DNA of 64,000 nucleotides from Prolixibacteraceae bacterium (GTDB lineage: Bacteria; Bacteroidota; Bacteroidia; Bacteroidales; Prolixibacteraceae), in the NCBI GenBank assembly GCA_019459525.1, contig JAIBEY010000030.1, positions 41,653 through 105,652 of the forward strand, in the 5' to 3' direction. Below the pieces are notes generated by a model, which had not been told where the DNA came from, searched no databases, and worked only from the letters and a program-made list of their open reading frames with translations. Position 1 is the first letter of the stretch; the number at the start of each line of letters is the position of its first letter. A program made the translations under genes and the position numbers. Positions 1 through 7,034 of the stretch are shown here, piece by piece.

Positions 1-1
1 G

Positions 2-604
2 GATTTTGTTTGTAAAAAAATCAAGGTTGATTCTCCCGATTTGGATAATAAAATTGAGATCTTAGAAATTGGAACAAAAAATCGGATAACAAAACGGAGC
101 AATAGAGAGAAGGAATCGCAAGTATTAATAAAAGTATTAAAAACACAAGTAGACTATTGGGTTCCATTGACTTACTTACAAAAAAACCATTACCTCTGCG
201 CCATTTTGGGGGAATGGTCACACCTACCTATTCATGCAATTATTAAAATTGATCCGTCAAAACTACTGAATGTGTACTTTATCCAAATGATACATACTTC
301 TGGAATTCAATCGTATAAAATTGGATGGACACTTCATGACACCCCAGCCAAAAGGGTTAAAACAATGGGAAATGGATGGTTGCTGCATAGCTGCATTTGT
401 TTTGAACTACAAACTGCCATAGATATTTATGAATTTGAAAGAGCTTATAAAAAGATTCCCACTCCCGAAATTCCAAAGGAATATAGACCCAATAATGGTT
501 TTACGGAGTTAATTTGGCATGAAATCTTAGCAGAAAAATGGGAGTTATTATCCAAGGCAAAGATGACTTTTGAGGAAGTTAAAGACCTCCTCAAAAACAT
601 CTAA
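2..604 (+). CDS. Partial GIY-YIG-like (T5orf172/MUG113-type) protein
   Basis: The frame is open from base 2 without an ATG, so the 5' end lies outside the window; a TTG at 41 is not convincing as the true start. The readable C-terminal part, about 200 residues, holds the pattern VYFIQMIHTSGIQSYKIGWT followed by PAKRVKTMGNG and a Glu in YEFERAYKKI. This resembles the T5orf172/MUG113 branch of the GIY-YIG nuclease fold (Y..KIG.T, R near the helix, distal Glu). These domains occur in phage and mobile-element proteins, which fits a position about 330 bases from a tRNA-derived attachment remnant. Whether it is an active nuclease cannot be judged. The fold call is by pattern only and the function is unknown. 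Confidence 0.5.
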   Translation, partial: DFVCKKIKVDSPDLDNKIEILEIGTKNRITKRSNREKESQVLIKVLKTQVDYWVPLTYLQKNHYLCAILGEWSHLPIHAIIKIDPSKLLNVYFIQMIHTSGIQSYKIGWTLHDTPAKRVKTMGNGWLLHSCICFELQTAIDIYEFERAYKKIPTPEIPKEYRPNNGFTELIWHEILAEKWELLSKAKMTFEEVKDLLKNI

Positions 605-934
605 TAGGATTAAATTTATTTAAGTAAGGACAATTCATTTATAGGCCGAAGACCCGGGGAGTATTTCCCCATTTGTGAATTTTATCAATGCAGGTATAGT
701 GTCATCGTATCCGCGCAATACAGTCAATTTTTGAAAAACATGTTTTTTAAATTTTGGAGAACACTGTTTAGGAATGCCAACCATATTTTATGGTCTTTAA
801 AATTGATAACCCAACTAGAATTTCTAAATTTGCTTTCGGATGTTCTTTGAGTGATATGCAATAAAGAGGTGTGAAATTCGAGACCTTTAAAAGCAACAGT
901 AACGTATATATTTGATTTAAAGCTATTTACAATA
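605..934. other. Non-coding stretch at the end of the putative integrated element
   Basis: About 330 bases without a convincing ORF on either strand, AT-rich. It has a small GGGGA/TCCCC hairpin near 656-670 but no T-tract behind it. It separates the GIY-YIG-like gene from the tRNA-Asn 3' remnant and probably is element-end DNA. No integrase gene is visible on this side. Confidence 0.4.
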
Positions 935-961
935 TAGGTTCAAGTCCTACCTGGAGAGCCA
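935..961 (+). other. tRNA-Asn 3'-end remnant, likely attachment site (attL/attR)
   Basis: The bases read as the 3' part of a tRNA: T-stem and T-loop (TAGG TTCAAGT CCTA), the acceptor 3' strand CTGGAGA, discriminator G and an encoded CCA. Bacterial tRNA-Asn typically ends ...GGAGCCA like this. No D-arm, anticodon arm or matching TCTCCAG 5' acceptor strand is found in the expected place about 75 bases upstream, so it is not a full gene. A lone tRNA 3' end followed by a terminator is what a tyrosine-recombinase element leaves at its distal end. The intact tRNA should lie beyond the left edge of the window. Confidence 0.7.
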
Positions 962-970
962 AAATTAAAA

Positions 971-1003
971 AACGTCTGAAATCAATGATTTCAGACGTTT
1001 TTT
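971..1003 (+). terminator. Rho-independent terminator after the tRNA remnant
   Basis: A perfect 13-bp stem (AACGTCTGAAATC / GATTTCAGACGTT) with a 3-base AAT loop, followed by a T-tract. It lies ten bases after the tRNA-Asn 3' end and is probably the original tRNA terminator. Confidence 0.85.
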
Positions 1004-1077
1004 GTTTTTATACACATCCGCTATACTATATCTTCACCACTTTCTGGGTATTTTTTCAGATTGATTTATAGCAAAAT

Positions 1078-1109
1078 AAAGGGTCCAAACCGAATGATTT
1101 GAACCCTTT
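1078..1109 (-). terminator. Terminator of the 1164-2069 gene
   Basis: A 12-bp stem with one mismatch (AAAGGGTCCAAA / TTTGAACCCTTT) around an 8-base loop. On the minus strand the stem is followed by TTTATTTTGC. It lies 55 bases past the stop codon of the minus-strand isomerase-like gene. Confidence 0.75.
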
Positions 1110-1163
1110 GATATGTTATTTATCCCAATGGGATAAAACGCGTAATGGTAAATTACAGGTAAA

Positions 1164-2069
1164 CTATTTCAGGATCTTTGTTGTGATATTCGTAATACTT
1201 GTTTCGATGGCTTCAAATGGTTTTCCATTGCCTTGGTTATCATCTTCAACAAAAATGTATTTTGCTCCTGCAACTTCTTTGGCTGTCAGTATCTTTTTGA
1301 AATCAATCACCCCTTCGCCCACCGCACATACATCATCTTTAATTACATCAAAGAATGGAGCTTCGTTGGTCTTCATATCTTTAAAGTGCAAAAGCTGGAA
1401 CCTGCCCGGATATTTGTTAAACATCGCAATCGGATCCTGACCTGCTTTTGATGCCCAGAAAAGGTCTAATTCCATGGTGATCAAATCGGCATCCATTTCA
1501 GGCATAAAAATATCGTAGTACGGCACCACTCCATCCATATTGGCAAACTCAAAATTGTGGTTGTGATAGGCGAACTGAATTCCAACACCTTTCATTATCC
1601 TACCAACTTCATTCCAGTCGGCGATCATCTTTTTATAGGTTTCAATGGTGCGGTCAGGCTCATTAACCCAAGGCTGTACGCAATATTTAACGCCAACTTC
1701 AGCATGAGCATCGGCCATCGCTTTTGCCGTTTCCGGAGTAATCCCGGTCGATTCAACTGCTGCATGGCTACTCAACACTTCCATGCCAAGGTCGTTAACC
1801 ATTTTTTTGAATTCGGCAGGAGCAAATCCATAAAATTTACCGTCAGCGTAACCAGCCAATTCCAGGTTTTTATAACCAATATCAGATACCTTTTTTAATG
1901 TTCCGGGAACATCGGCACTCATTGCATCGCGAATAGTATAAAGTTGTATGCCTACACCAAAGCTTTTGCGGTCAACGGCAACACTTGATTTACATCCAGT
2001 AGCACCGAATAACATCATACTGATTGACCCCGCTGCCGAAATTTTTAAGAATTCTCGTCTGTTTTGCAT
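1164..2069 (-). CDS. Sugar phosphate isomerase/epimerase-like protein (TIM barrel), Tat-type signal
   Basis: 301 residues. The N-terminus NRREFLKISAAG is a twin-arginine-like signal followed by a hydrophobic stretch ending in a Cys (GATGC), so it is predicted to be exported and possibly lipid-anchored. The rest matches the xylose-isomerase-like TIM-barrel family (AP_endonuc_2): GIQLYTIRDAM at the first strand, SSHAAVES, YHNHNFEF, a metal-ligand-like MELDLFW, LLHFKDMK and FVEDDN. Exported members are common in Bacteroidetes carbohydrate regions, where they are thought to act on sugars or sugar derivatives. The substrate cannot be assigned. It has its own terminator and a candidate promoter, so it is probably monocistronic. 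Confidence 0.85.
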   Translation of the reverse strand: MQNRREFLKISAAGSISMMLFGATGCKSSVAVDRKSFGVGIQLYTIRDAMSADVPGTLKKVSDIGYKNLELAGYADGKFYGFAPAEFKKMVNDLGMEVLSSHAAVESTGITPETAKAMADAHAEVGVKYCVQPWVNEPDRTIETYKKMIADWNEVGRIMKGVGIQFAYHNHNFEFANMDGVVPYYDIFMPEMDADLITMELDLFWASKAGQDPIAMFNKYPGRFQLLHFKDMKTNEAPFFDVIKDDVCAVGEGVIDFKKILTAKEVAGAKYIFVEDDNQGNGKPFEAIETSITNITTKILK

Positions 2070-2116
2070 AGTTTTAATTTGTTTGTGTTATTTAAGTTTG
2101 ATTGATTCAGAAAGGA

Positions 2117-2147
2117 TAAAAGTAATACTCTCGTTTCAAGCTCCAAA
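2117..2147 (-). promoter_or_regulatory. Candidate Bacteroidetes promoter for the 1164-2069 gene
   Basis: On the minus strand TTTG (2144-2147) is followed after 19 bases by TACTTTTA (2117-2124). This is close to the Bacteroidetes -33 TTTG / -7 TAnnTTTG pattern and ends 47 bases before the ATG. Confidence 0.45.
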
Positions 2148-2282
2148 ACTAAGATGGTAAAAAATACAATTTAATGAAGTAAAACCCTGAAGATTTAATA
2201 CGATCGGATTAAATTTCGGGTGAATGGAAGAAAGGTCCAGGCTCAAAATAGGCCTTACTACCACCTGTCTCCGCCTGAAAAA

Positions 2283-3302
2283 CTACTTCACCGACGATTT
2301 CCGAACCACCAGTTTGGTATTCAGCACAACCTGATCGGGTTTCGCCTCCGGATTTTCTATCCGCTTAAAAAACAGGCGGGCTGCCTCCTGCCCCATCTCA
2401 AAAGTGGGATGGGTAATCGATGTCAGGGCCGGATCAACCACGGTCGAATGAAATTCATCGGTGAAACCCACCAATGCCACATCCTCAGGAATCCGAAGGC
2501 CACGGCTCTTTATCTCTTTCATGGCCGCAAAGGCTATGGTGTCGTTAATGCCAAAGATGGCATCCGGTGGTTCGGGCAAACTGAGCAACCGGCCTGTTGC
2601 TTCAATGGCATCGTTCGAACTGAGGTTACATTTCTCGAGCAATTCCGGACGAAATTCCAGCCCGCAGCTTTTTAATCCGGAAAGGTATCCACGGGTACGT
2701 TCCTGCGAAATACTCAGGTGGTCGGGGCCAGCAATGTAGCCAATGCGGCGAAACCCATTCCGGTAAAAGTGTCTGGTAATTTTTTGAGCAGCATCTTCAT
2801 TATCAACTACCACAGTTGGCACTTCGCCCATTCGGCAAACCCGGTCGAAAAAAACAAGTGGAATCTGGTTTTGTATCAGACGATCGAAATGTTCATACGA
2901 TCGCGTTTCCTGGCTCAGGCAAACAATCAATCCTTCAACCCTGGTTTTTAGTAAGTTATTAACGGCTTTGATTTCTTTTTGAAGGGTTTCATTCGACGAG
3001 GCAATCAGGATATAATAGCCCTTTTCTTCGGCAACCTGTTCAATTCCTGAAATAATTGAGGAATAAAAGTGTGTAACTAAATCAGGAACAATTACTCCAA
3101 TCATTCGGGTAGCCTGTTTCAAAAGACCCATAGCCAGCGGATTAGGAGTATAGTTTCGTGCGGCCGCCAGTTGTTGTATTTTCCGTGTCACTTCAGGACT
3201 GATGTCGGGATGATTATTCAGCGCCCTGGAAACCGTTGAAATGGAAACTCCGATTTCGTTTGCCAGATCTTTTAGCGACACATGTCTTTTGCCTTTCTCC
3301 AT
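2283..3302 (-). CDS. LacI-family transcriptional regulator
   Basis: 339 residues, full length for the family. The N-terminal helix-turn-helix VSLKDLANEIGVSISTVSRA with the hinge helix (NPLAMGLLKQ) is followed by a periplasmic-binding-protein-like ligand domain (GVIVPDLVTHFYSSIISGIE, FFDRVCRMGEVP, DAIFGINDTIAFAAM, ALTSITHPTFEMG). It is divergent from the nucleotide-sugar/GH29 gene set, with a tandem LacI-type operator between them, so it probably controls that set and perhaps itself. The inducer is unknown; a sugar linked to mannose, fucose or L-galactose is a reasonable inference from the neighbours. Confidence 0.93.
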   Translation of the reverse strand: MEKGKRHVSLKDLANEIGVSISTVSRALNNHPDISPEVTRKIQQLAAARNYTPNPLAMGLLKQATRMIGVIVPDLVTHFYSSIISGIEQVAEEKGYYILIASSNETLQKEIKAVNNLLKTRVEGLIVCLSQETRSYEHFDRLIQNQIPLVFFDRVCRMGEVPTVVVDNEDAAQKITRHFYRNGFRRIGYIAGPDHLSISQERTRGYLSGLKSCGLEFRPELLEKCNLSSNDAIEATGRLLSLPEPPDAIFGINDTIAFAAMKEIKSRGLRIPEDVALVGFTDEFHSTVVDPALTSITHPTFEMGQEAARLFFKRIENPEAKPDQVVLNTKLVVRKSSVK

Positions 3303-3329
3303 AGTTTTTAAAACAAGCGATTACCTACG

Positions 3330-3337
3330 CAAAGCTA
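3330..3337 (-). promoter_or_regulatory. Candidate -7 element for the LacI gene
   Basis: Reads TAGCTTTG on the minus strand, an exact TAnnTTTG match 28 bases before the LacI start codon. No TTTG is seen at the usual -33 spacing, so the assignment is tentative. Confidence 0.4.
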
Positions 3338-3382
3338 ACAGATTATTCCGAGGTAGATGTTCCTCAACACATTTTTCGAAAC

Positions 3383-3406
3383 GCAAACCTTTGCGCAAAC
3401 CTTTGC
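3383..3406. promoter_or_regulatory. Two adjacent LacI-type operators
   Basis: The 12-mer GCAAACCTTTGC occurs twice head-to-tail with no spacer. Each copy is a palindrome (GCAAA / TTTGC) around a CC centre, and the join makes TTTGCGCAAA, itself palindromic. This is the half-site style of LacI-family operators. The block lies between the LacI gene and the divergent epimerase operon, about 25 bases upstream of the candidate -33 of the operon. Confidence 0.7.
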
Positions 3407-3430
3407 ACTATTTTGCTGAACCTGAACGTA

Positions 3431-3461
3431 TTGTGCGAAGCGTTTTTTATACCAATCTTTG
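3431..3461 (+). promoter_or_regulatory. Candidate promoter of the epimerase operon
   Basis: TTG (3431-3433), a 20-base spacer, then AATCTTTG (3454-3461), a one-mismatch version of TAnnTTTG. It lies 78 bases before the epimerase ATG and just downstream of the tandem operators. Confidence 0.4.
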
Positions 3462-3539
3462 TATGATCAATATTCGCAACATAGCGTTTTTCAACGCGTT
3501 AATGCATGATGATTCATTATTACTATTAAAATATACAAC

Positions 3540-4514
3540 ATGAAAAGAATTGTAGTAGCCGGAGCTGGTGGTTTCATTGGAGGGCACCTGGCCAGAAAAT
3601 TAAAAGACATGGGTAACGATGTTCGCGCGGTGGATAAAAAACCGTTGAACCAATGGTATCAGGTTCATACCGATATCGACAACCTTGTTTTGGATTTAAA
3701 CAGCAAAGAAAACTGCTATACAGCACTGAACGGGTATAACGAAGTATTCAATCTGGCTGCCGACATGGGCGGAATGGGGTTCATTGAAACACACAAAGCA
3801 GAGTGCATGTTGAGTGTTTTAATTAACACACACCTGCTTATGGCCGCCAAAGATTTAGGTATCGACCGTTTCTTTTATGCCTCGTCAGCCTGTGTTTACA
3901 ATGGCGAAAAACAGCAGGAAACCGACAACCCCGGATTGAAGGAATCGGATGCTTATCCGGCTCAGGCTGAGGATGGTTACGGCTGGGAGAAGCTTTTCTC
4001 TGAACGGATGTGTCGCCATTTCCGCGAAGATTACGGCATTAACACCCGCGTAGCCCGTTTCCACAATGTGTATGGTCCTCACGGAACCTGGGACGGTGGC
4101 CGCGAAAAAGCGCCTGCTGCCATGTGCCGCAAAGTGCTGGAAGCCGAATTGTACGGAAAAGATGAAATCAACATATGGGGAGACGGCGAACAAACCCGTA
4201 GTTTCATGTACATTACCGATTGTGTGGAAGGAATCCTGAAAATCATGTACAGCGACATCCTTGAACCCATCAATTTGGGAAGCAGCGAAATGGTATCCAT
4301 CAACCAACTGGTTGACATTGTGGAGAAAATTGGCAACATTAAACTAAAACGGACTTATGATCTGGATGCTCCAAAAGGTGTTCGCGGACGGAACAGCGAC
4401 AATACGTTAATTTTGGAATTGCTCAAATGGGAGCCAAGTTTGCCATTGGCAACAGGGATGAAAGAAACCTACGACTGGATTAAAACTCAAATGGTCAGCG
4501 GTGGAATAAAATAA
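3540..4514 (+). CDS. NAD-dependent epimerase, GDP-mannose 3,5-epimerase-like
   Basis: 324 residues, an extended short-chain dehydrogenase. The Rossmann motif GAGGFIGG is at residues 8-15, and the catalytic Y147-x3-K151 lies in YGWEK. Several features are those of GDP-mannose 3,5-epimerase: AADMGGMGFI, the catalytic-type Cys118 in SSACVY, and HNVYGPHGTWDGGREKAPAA, where the Lys after RE is the second acid/base in characterised enzymes. The predicted reaction is GDP-D-mannose to GDP-L-galactose (or GDP-L-gulose). It is first in a probable operon with a nucleotidyltransferase/kinase fusion and mannose-1-phosphate guanylyltransferase, which would supply GDP-mannose. The exact sugar product is inferred. 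Confidence 0.85.
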   Translation: MKRIVVAGAGGFIGGHLARKLKDMGNDVRAVDKKPLNQWYQVHTDIDNLVLDLNSKENCYTALNGYNEVFNLAADMGGMGFIETHKAECMLSVLINTHLLMAAKDLGIDRFFYASSACVYNGEKQQETDNPGLKESDAYPAQAEDGYGWEKLFSERMCRHFREDYGINTRVARFHNVYGPHGTWDGGREKAPAAMCRKVLEAELYGKDEINIWGDGEQTRSFMYITDCVEGILKIMYSDILEPINLGSSEMVSINQLVDIVEKIGNIKLKRTYDLDAPKGVRGRNSDNTLILELLKWEPSLPLATGMKETYDWIKTQMVSGGIK

Positions 4515-4601
4515 AGCTTCTAACAACTAGCTCCAGGCTTTCTAGCCAGGAGCCGGTTGCCAGTTGCCAACCGCATACCTTTTAAATAACCGATTGAACT
4601 T

Positions 4602-5738
4602 ATGAGTGATAAAAAAGTTCTTGTTAGCGGATGTTACGACCTGCTTCATGCCGGGCACATTGCTTTTTTCAAAACAGCGTCACAATACGGCAAGCTGTAC
4701 GTAAGCCTTGGACAAGACGAAAACCTTTTCAGGCTAAAAGGTAAAAAACCCTATTTTACCCAGGAAGAGCGGGTTTACATGGTGGGCGCTGTAAAATATG
4801 TAGCCGAAGCGTTTGTCTCATCGGGTATGGGAATCCTGGATTTCGAAGAAGACCTGAAACGCATCAAACCCGATTATTTTGTAGTAAATTCTGACGGATA
4901 CACCGATGGAAAAAAACGAATCTGCAACGAAAACAATGTCGAGTTGATAGTCCTGGAACGTATCCCCGAAGAAGGATTACCGGTACGGTCAAGTTCGCAG
5001 TCGAAAAAAGATTTGAAATTTCCGTATCGCCTTTGCCTGGCCGGTGGATGGATGGACCAGCCCTGGGTTTCGGAAGTACATCCGGGCTCTTGTGTGGTCG
5101 CTCAAATATGGCCCGATTACGAGTTTAACGACCGCTCCGGAATGGCTACCAGTTCGCGGAAAATTGCGGAGGAATTGTGGGGCGGAAAATTTCCGGAAGG
5201 CGATCCGGTGCGCAATGCCCAATTGCTTTTTGGCGCCGAAAACCCTCCTGGATCGGAATATGTCTCCGGCTCGCAGGATCAGCTTGGCATTTTGCTTCCG
5301 GGAGCCAACCGATTGGATTTCAACGGAAATTACTGGCCCTGTCACATCGAAACAACCATTGATGCCGAAACCTGCGACTGGCTATCGCGTGTGTTACACC
5401 TGGTTCCGCTGGCTCCACGCCCGGAAGGATACAATCCGTTGGTCGAAAAACATTTGACCCTTGAAAACGTTAAGTCACTCGGTAAAGCTGGTGATTTATG
5501 CTGGGAGGGAATCGTGAAACGCGATGTAACCAAACTGGGAGAAGGCATGAAACAGACCTTTCTTTCGTGGAAAAAGATGTTGCCTTACACCGTTCCCAAG
5601 TGGGTTTCAGAAGAAATGGCAAACAACTGGTTCCCCCATTATCCGGGGGCTATTACTTCCGGAAGCGGAGGTGGTTATGTCATTGTAGCTTCTGAAAATG
5701 AAATTTCGGGAGCATTGAAAATTAAGGTAAAATACTAA
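4602..5738 (+). CDS. Nucleotidyltransferase fused to GHMP-kinase-like domain
   Basis: 378 residues. Residues about 4-135 form a cytidylyltransferase-type domain with the nucleotide-binding HAGH motif (16-19) and an RSSSQS segment like the family's ISSTxI. From about 142 on, the sequence resembles GHMP sugar kinases: RLCLAGGWMDQPW (substrate-binding start), RSGMATSS at 178-185 (phosphate-loop-like motif) and SGSGGGYVIVAS near the end (motif 3). Bifunctional kinase/nucleotidyltransferases such as the fucose enzyme Fkp and the heptose enzyme HldE salvage free sugars into activated forms, but this domain pair and order differ from both. It probably phosphorylates and activates a sugar handled by its neighbours; the substrate is unknown. 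The kinase part is short and may be degenerate. Confidence 0.75.
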   Translation: MSDKKVLVSGCYDLLHAGHIAFFKTASQYGKLYVSLGQDENLFRLKGKKPYFTQEERVYMVGAVKYVAEAFVSSGMGILDFEEDLKRIKPDYFVVNSDGYTDGKKRICNENNVELIVLERIPEEGLPVRSSSQSKKDLKFPYRLCLAGGWMDQPWVSEVHPGSCVVAQIWPDYEFNDRSGMATSSRKIAEELWGGKFPEGDPVRNAQLLFGAENPPGSEYVSGSQDQLGILLPGANRLDFNGNYWPCHIETTIDAETCDWLSRVLHLVPLAPRPEGYNPLVEKHLTLENVKSLGKAGDLCWEGIVKRDVTKLGEGMKQTFLSWKKMLPYTVPKWVSEEMANNWFPHYPGAITSGSGGGYVIVASENEISGALKIKVKY

Positions 5739-5820
5739 AAAAAGTTTCCGCACCCGGTTTCAGATCAATGGTCTCGGCTATAAACCGTAACTTTAGGCTT
5801 CAAAAATTAAACTATTTGAT

Positions 5821-6903
5821 ATGAGCAATAACTACTGCCTGATTATGGCCGGAGGTTCCGGAACACGTTTTTGGCCACGAAGCCGGGTTGCAAAACCCAA
5901 ACAATATTTGAGTCTGTTTGGCGATCAGTCGCTGATTCAGGAATCGGTACAACGGTTCGCTAATTTTATTCCCGAAGAGTCCATTTACGTGGTTTCGGCT
6001 AAAAGCCAGCAAGCGGTTTTAGAATCGCAAACCGGAAATCTGCAGAAGAAAAACCTGATTTACGAACCTGTCGGAAAAAATACGCTTCCGGCAATTGGGC
6101 TGGCGGCTTTGTTTATTGCCGAAAAAGACCCGGATGGAATTCTGATTGTCTCGCCGTCTGATCATTTGATCCAGAACGATGAACTTTTCAGGCAGTGTAT
6201 AGATTCGGCAGCATTGATTGCGGATCAGAAAGAAGGCATTGTTACCATCGGAATCACTCCCAAACACCCTGCAACCGGCTACGGATATGTGCAAACGGCT
6301 GAAGAAATTCAGATCGGACAACCTATCAAATCATTCTCGGTAAGCCGTTTTGTTGAAAAGCCCAATGTTGAAGTTGCAAACGGCTACCTGAAACAAGGCG
6401 GATTTTTCTGGAACAGCGGGATTTTTGTCTTCAAAGTTTCTGTATTCCTGAATGCCGTTCAGCAATATGCACCTGAATTATTTGCCGACCTGATGCGCAT
6501 CAAAGAACACATTGGCAAAGACAGTTACGAAACGGCTCTCGACCGGATTTACAGGGAAGTAAATTCGATTTCAATCGACTACGGAATTTTGGAAAAAGCA
6601 TCGAACGTATTTTTGGTTCAGGGCGATTTCGTTTGGAACGACCTCGGAAGTTGGGAAGAGGTTTACAAATACGACCGGAACAAAGACGAAAACCAAAACG
6701 CTACTGTTGGTGAAGTTGTTCTGATCGACACCCAAAATTCGTATGTATATGCCCCAAACAGCTTGGTTGCCGTGGTTGGGATGGACGATGTAATTGTCGT
6801 TCAGGAAGGAGATACCATCCTGGTTTGCAAGCGAGACCGGGCAGAAGACATCAAAGCAGTGGTCGGCGAAATTACAAAAAGGAAACTGGATCAGTATCTG
6901 TAA
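5821..6903 (+). CDS. manC: Mannose-1-phosphate guanylyltransferase
   Basis: 360 residues, the single-domain guanylyltransferase length without the C-terminal isomerase domain of long ManC proteins. The pyrophosphorylase signature IMAGGSGTRFWPRSR and KPKQYL is at residues 8-30. Also present are SPSDHLI, GYGYVQT, FVEKPNVEVA, FWNSGIFVF and DLGSWEEVYKY, all typical of the family. It makes GDP-mannose from mannose-1-phosphate and GTP in the cytoplasm and would feed the GDP-mannose epimerase encoded two genes upstream. It follows the fusion gene by 82 bases and is probably in the same operon. The manC name is by family; some annotators would use manC/cpsB or mpg. Confidence 0.93.
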   Translation: MSNNYCLIMAGGSGTRFWPRSRVAKPKQYLSLFGDQSLIQESVQRFANFIPEESIYVVSAKSQQAVLESQTGNLQKKNLIYEPVGKNTLPAIGLAALFIAEKDPDGILIVSPSDHLIQNDELFRQCIDSAALIADQKEGIVTIGITPKHPATGYGYVQTAEEIQIGQPIKSFSVSRFVEKPNVEVANGYLKQGGFFWNSGIFVFKVSVFLNAVQQYAPELFADLMRIKEHIGKDSYETALDRIYREVNSISIDYGILEKASNVFLVQGDFVWNDLGSWEEVYKYDRNKDENQNATVGEVVLIDTQNSYVYAPNSLVAVVGMDDVIVVQEGDTILVCKRDRAEDIKAVVGEITKRKLDQYL

Positions 6904-6920
6904 TTCTCTTTCAATTTGAC

Positions 6921-7003
6921 AGATGCTGAAACAAGCTCAGGAGTAACTCCCTGTGAGGAAAATGGAATACCAAAAGCGTTATGCTGAACTTGTTTCGGCA
7001 TCT
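6921..7003. repeat. REP-like imperfect inverted repeat
   Basis: The arm 6922-6940 (GATGCTGAAACAAGCTCAG) and the arm 6984-7002 (CTGAACTTGTTTCGGCATC) are inverted copies with two mismatches, separated by 43 bases. The phrase 'atgctgaacttgtttcggcatc' is a familiar dispersed intergenic palindrome in Bacteroidetes genomes. Translated, it yields the spurious start MLNLFRHLN in front of the fucosidase. It may act as a stem-loop between the guanylyltransferase and fucosidase genes, for example in mRNA stability. Confidence 0.65.
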
Positions 7004-7034
7004 CAATAAAATTGAAACTACTAAATCGAAACGA

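Noticed and set aside
880..961. A complete tRNA-Asn gene
   Set aside because: Only the T-arm and 3' acceptor strand are present; no matching 5' acceptor strand, D-arm or anticodon arm is found upstream.
2220..2739. Plus-strand ORFs opposite the LacI gene, and similar antisense ORFs across the window
   Set aside because: They have no recognisable domain and lie fully inside well-supported genes on the other strand.
4530..4575. Repetitive intergenic words (CCAGGAGCC, GTTGCCAGTTGCC) and similar text near 12,335-12,360
   Set aside because: Possibly degenerate dispersed repeats, but too short and irregular to define here.
6981..7034. An 18-residue longer N-terminus for the fucosidase
   Set aside because: It is the translation of a REP-like repeat (MLNLFRHLN) and would put 18 residues in front of the signal peptide.
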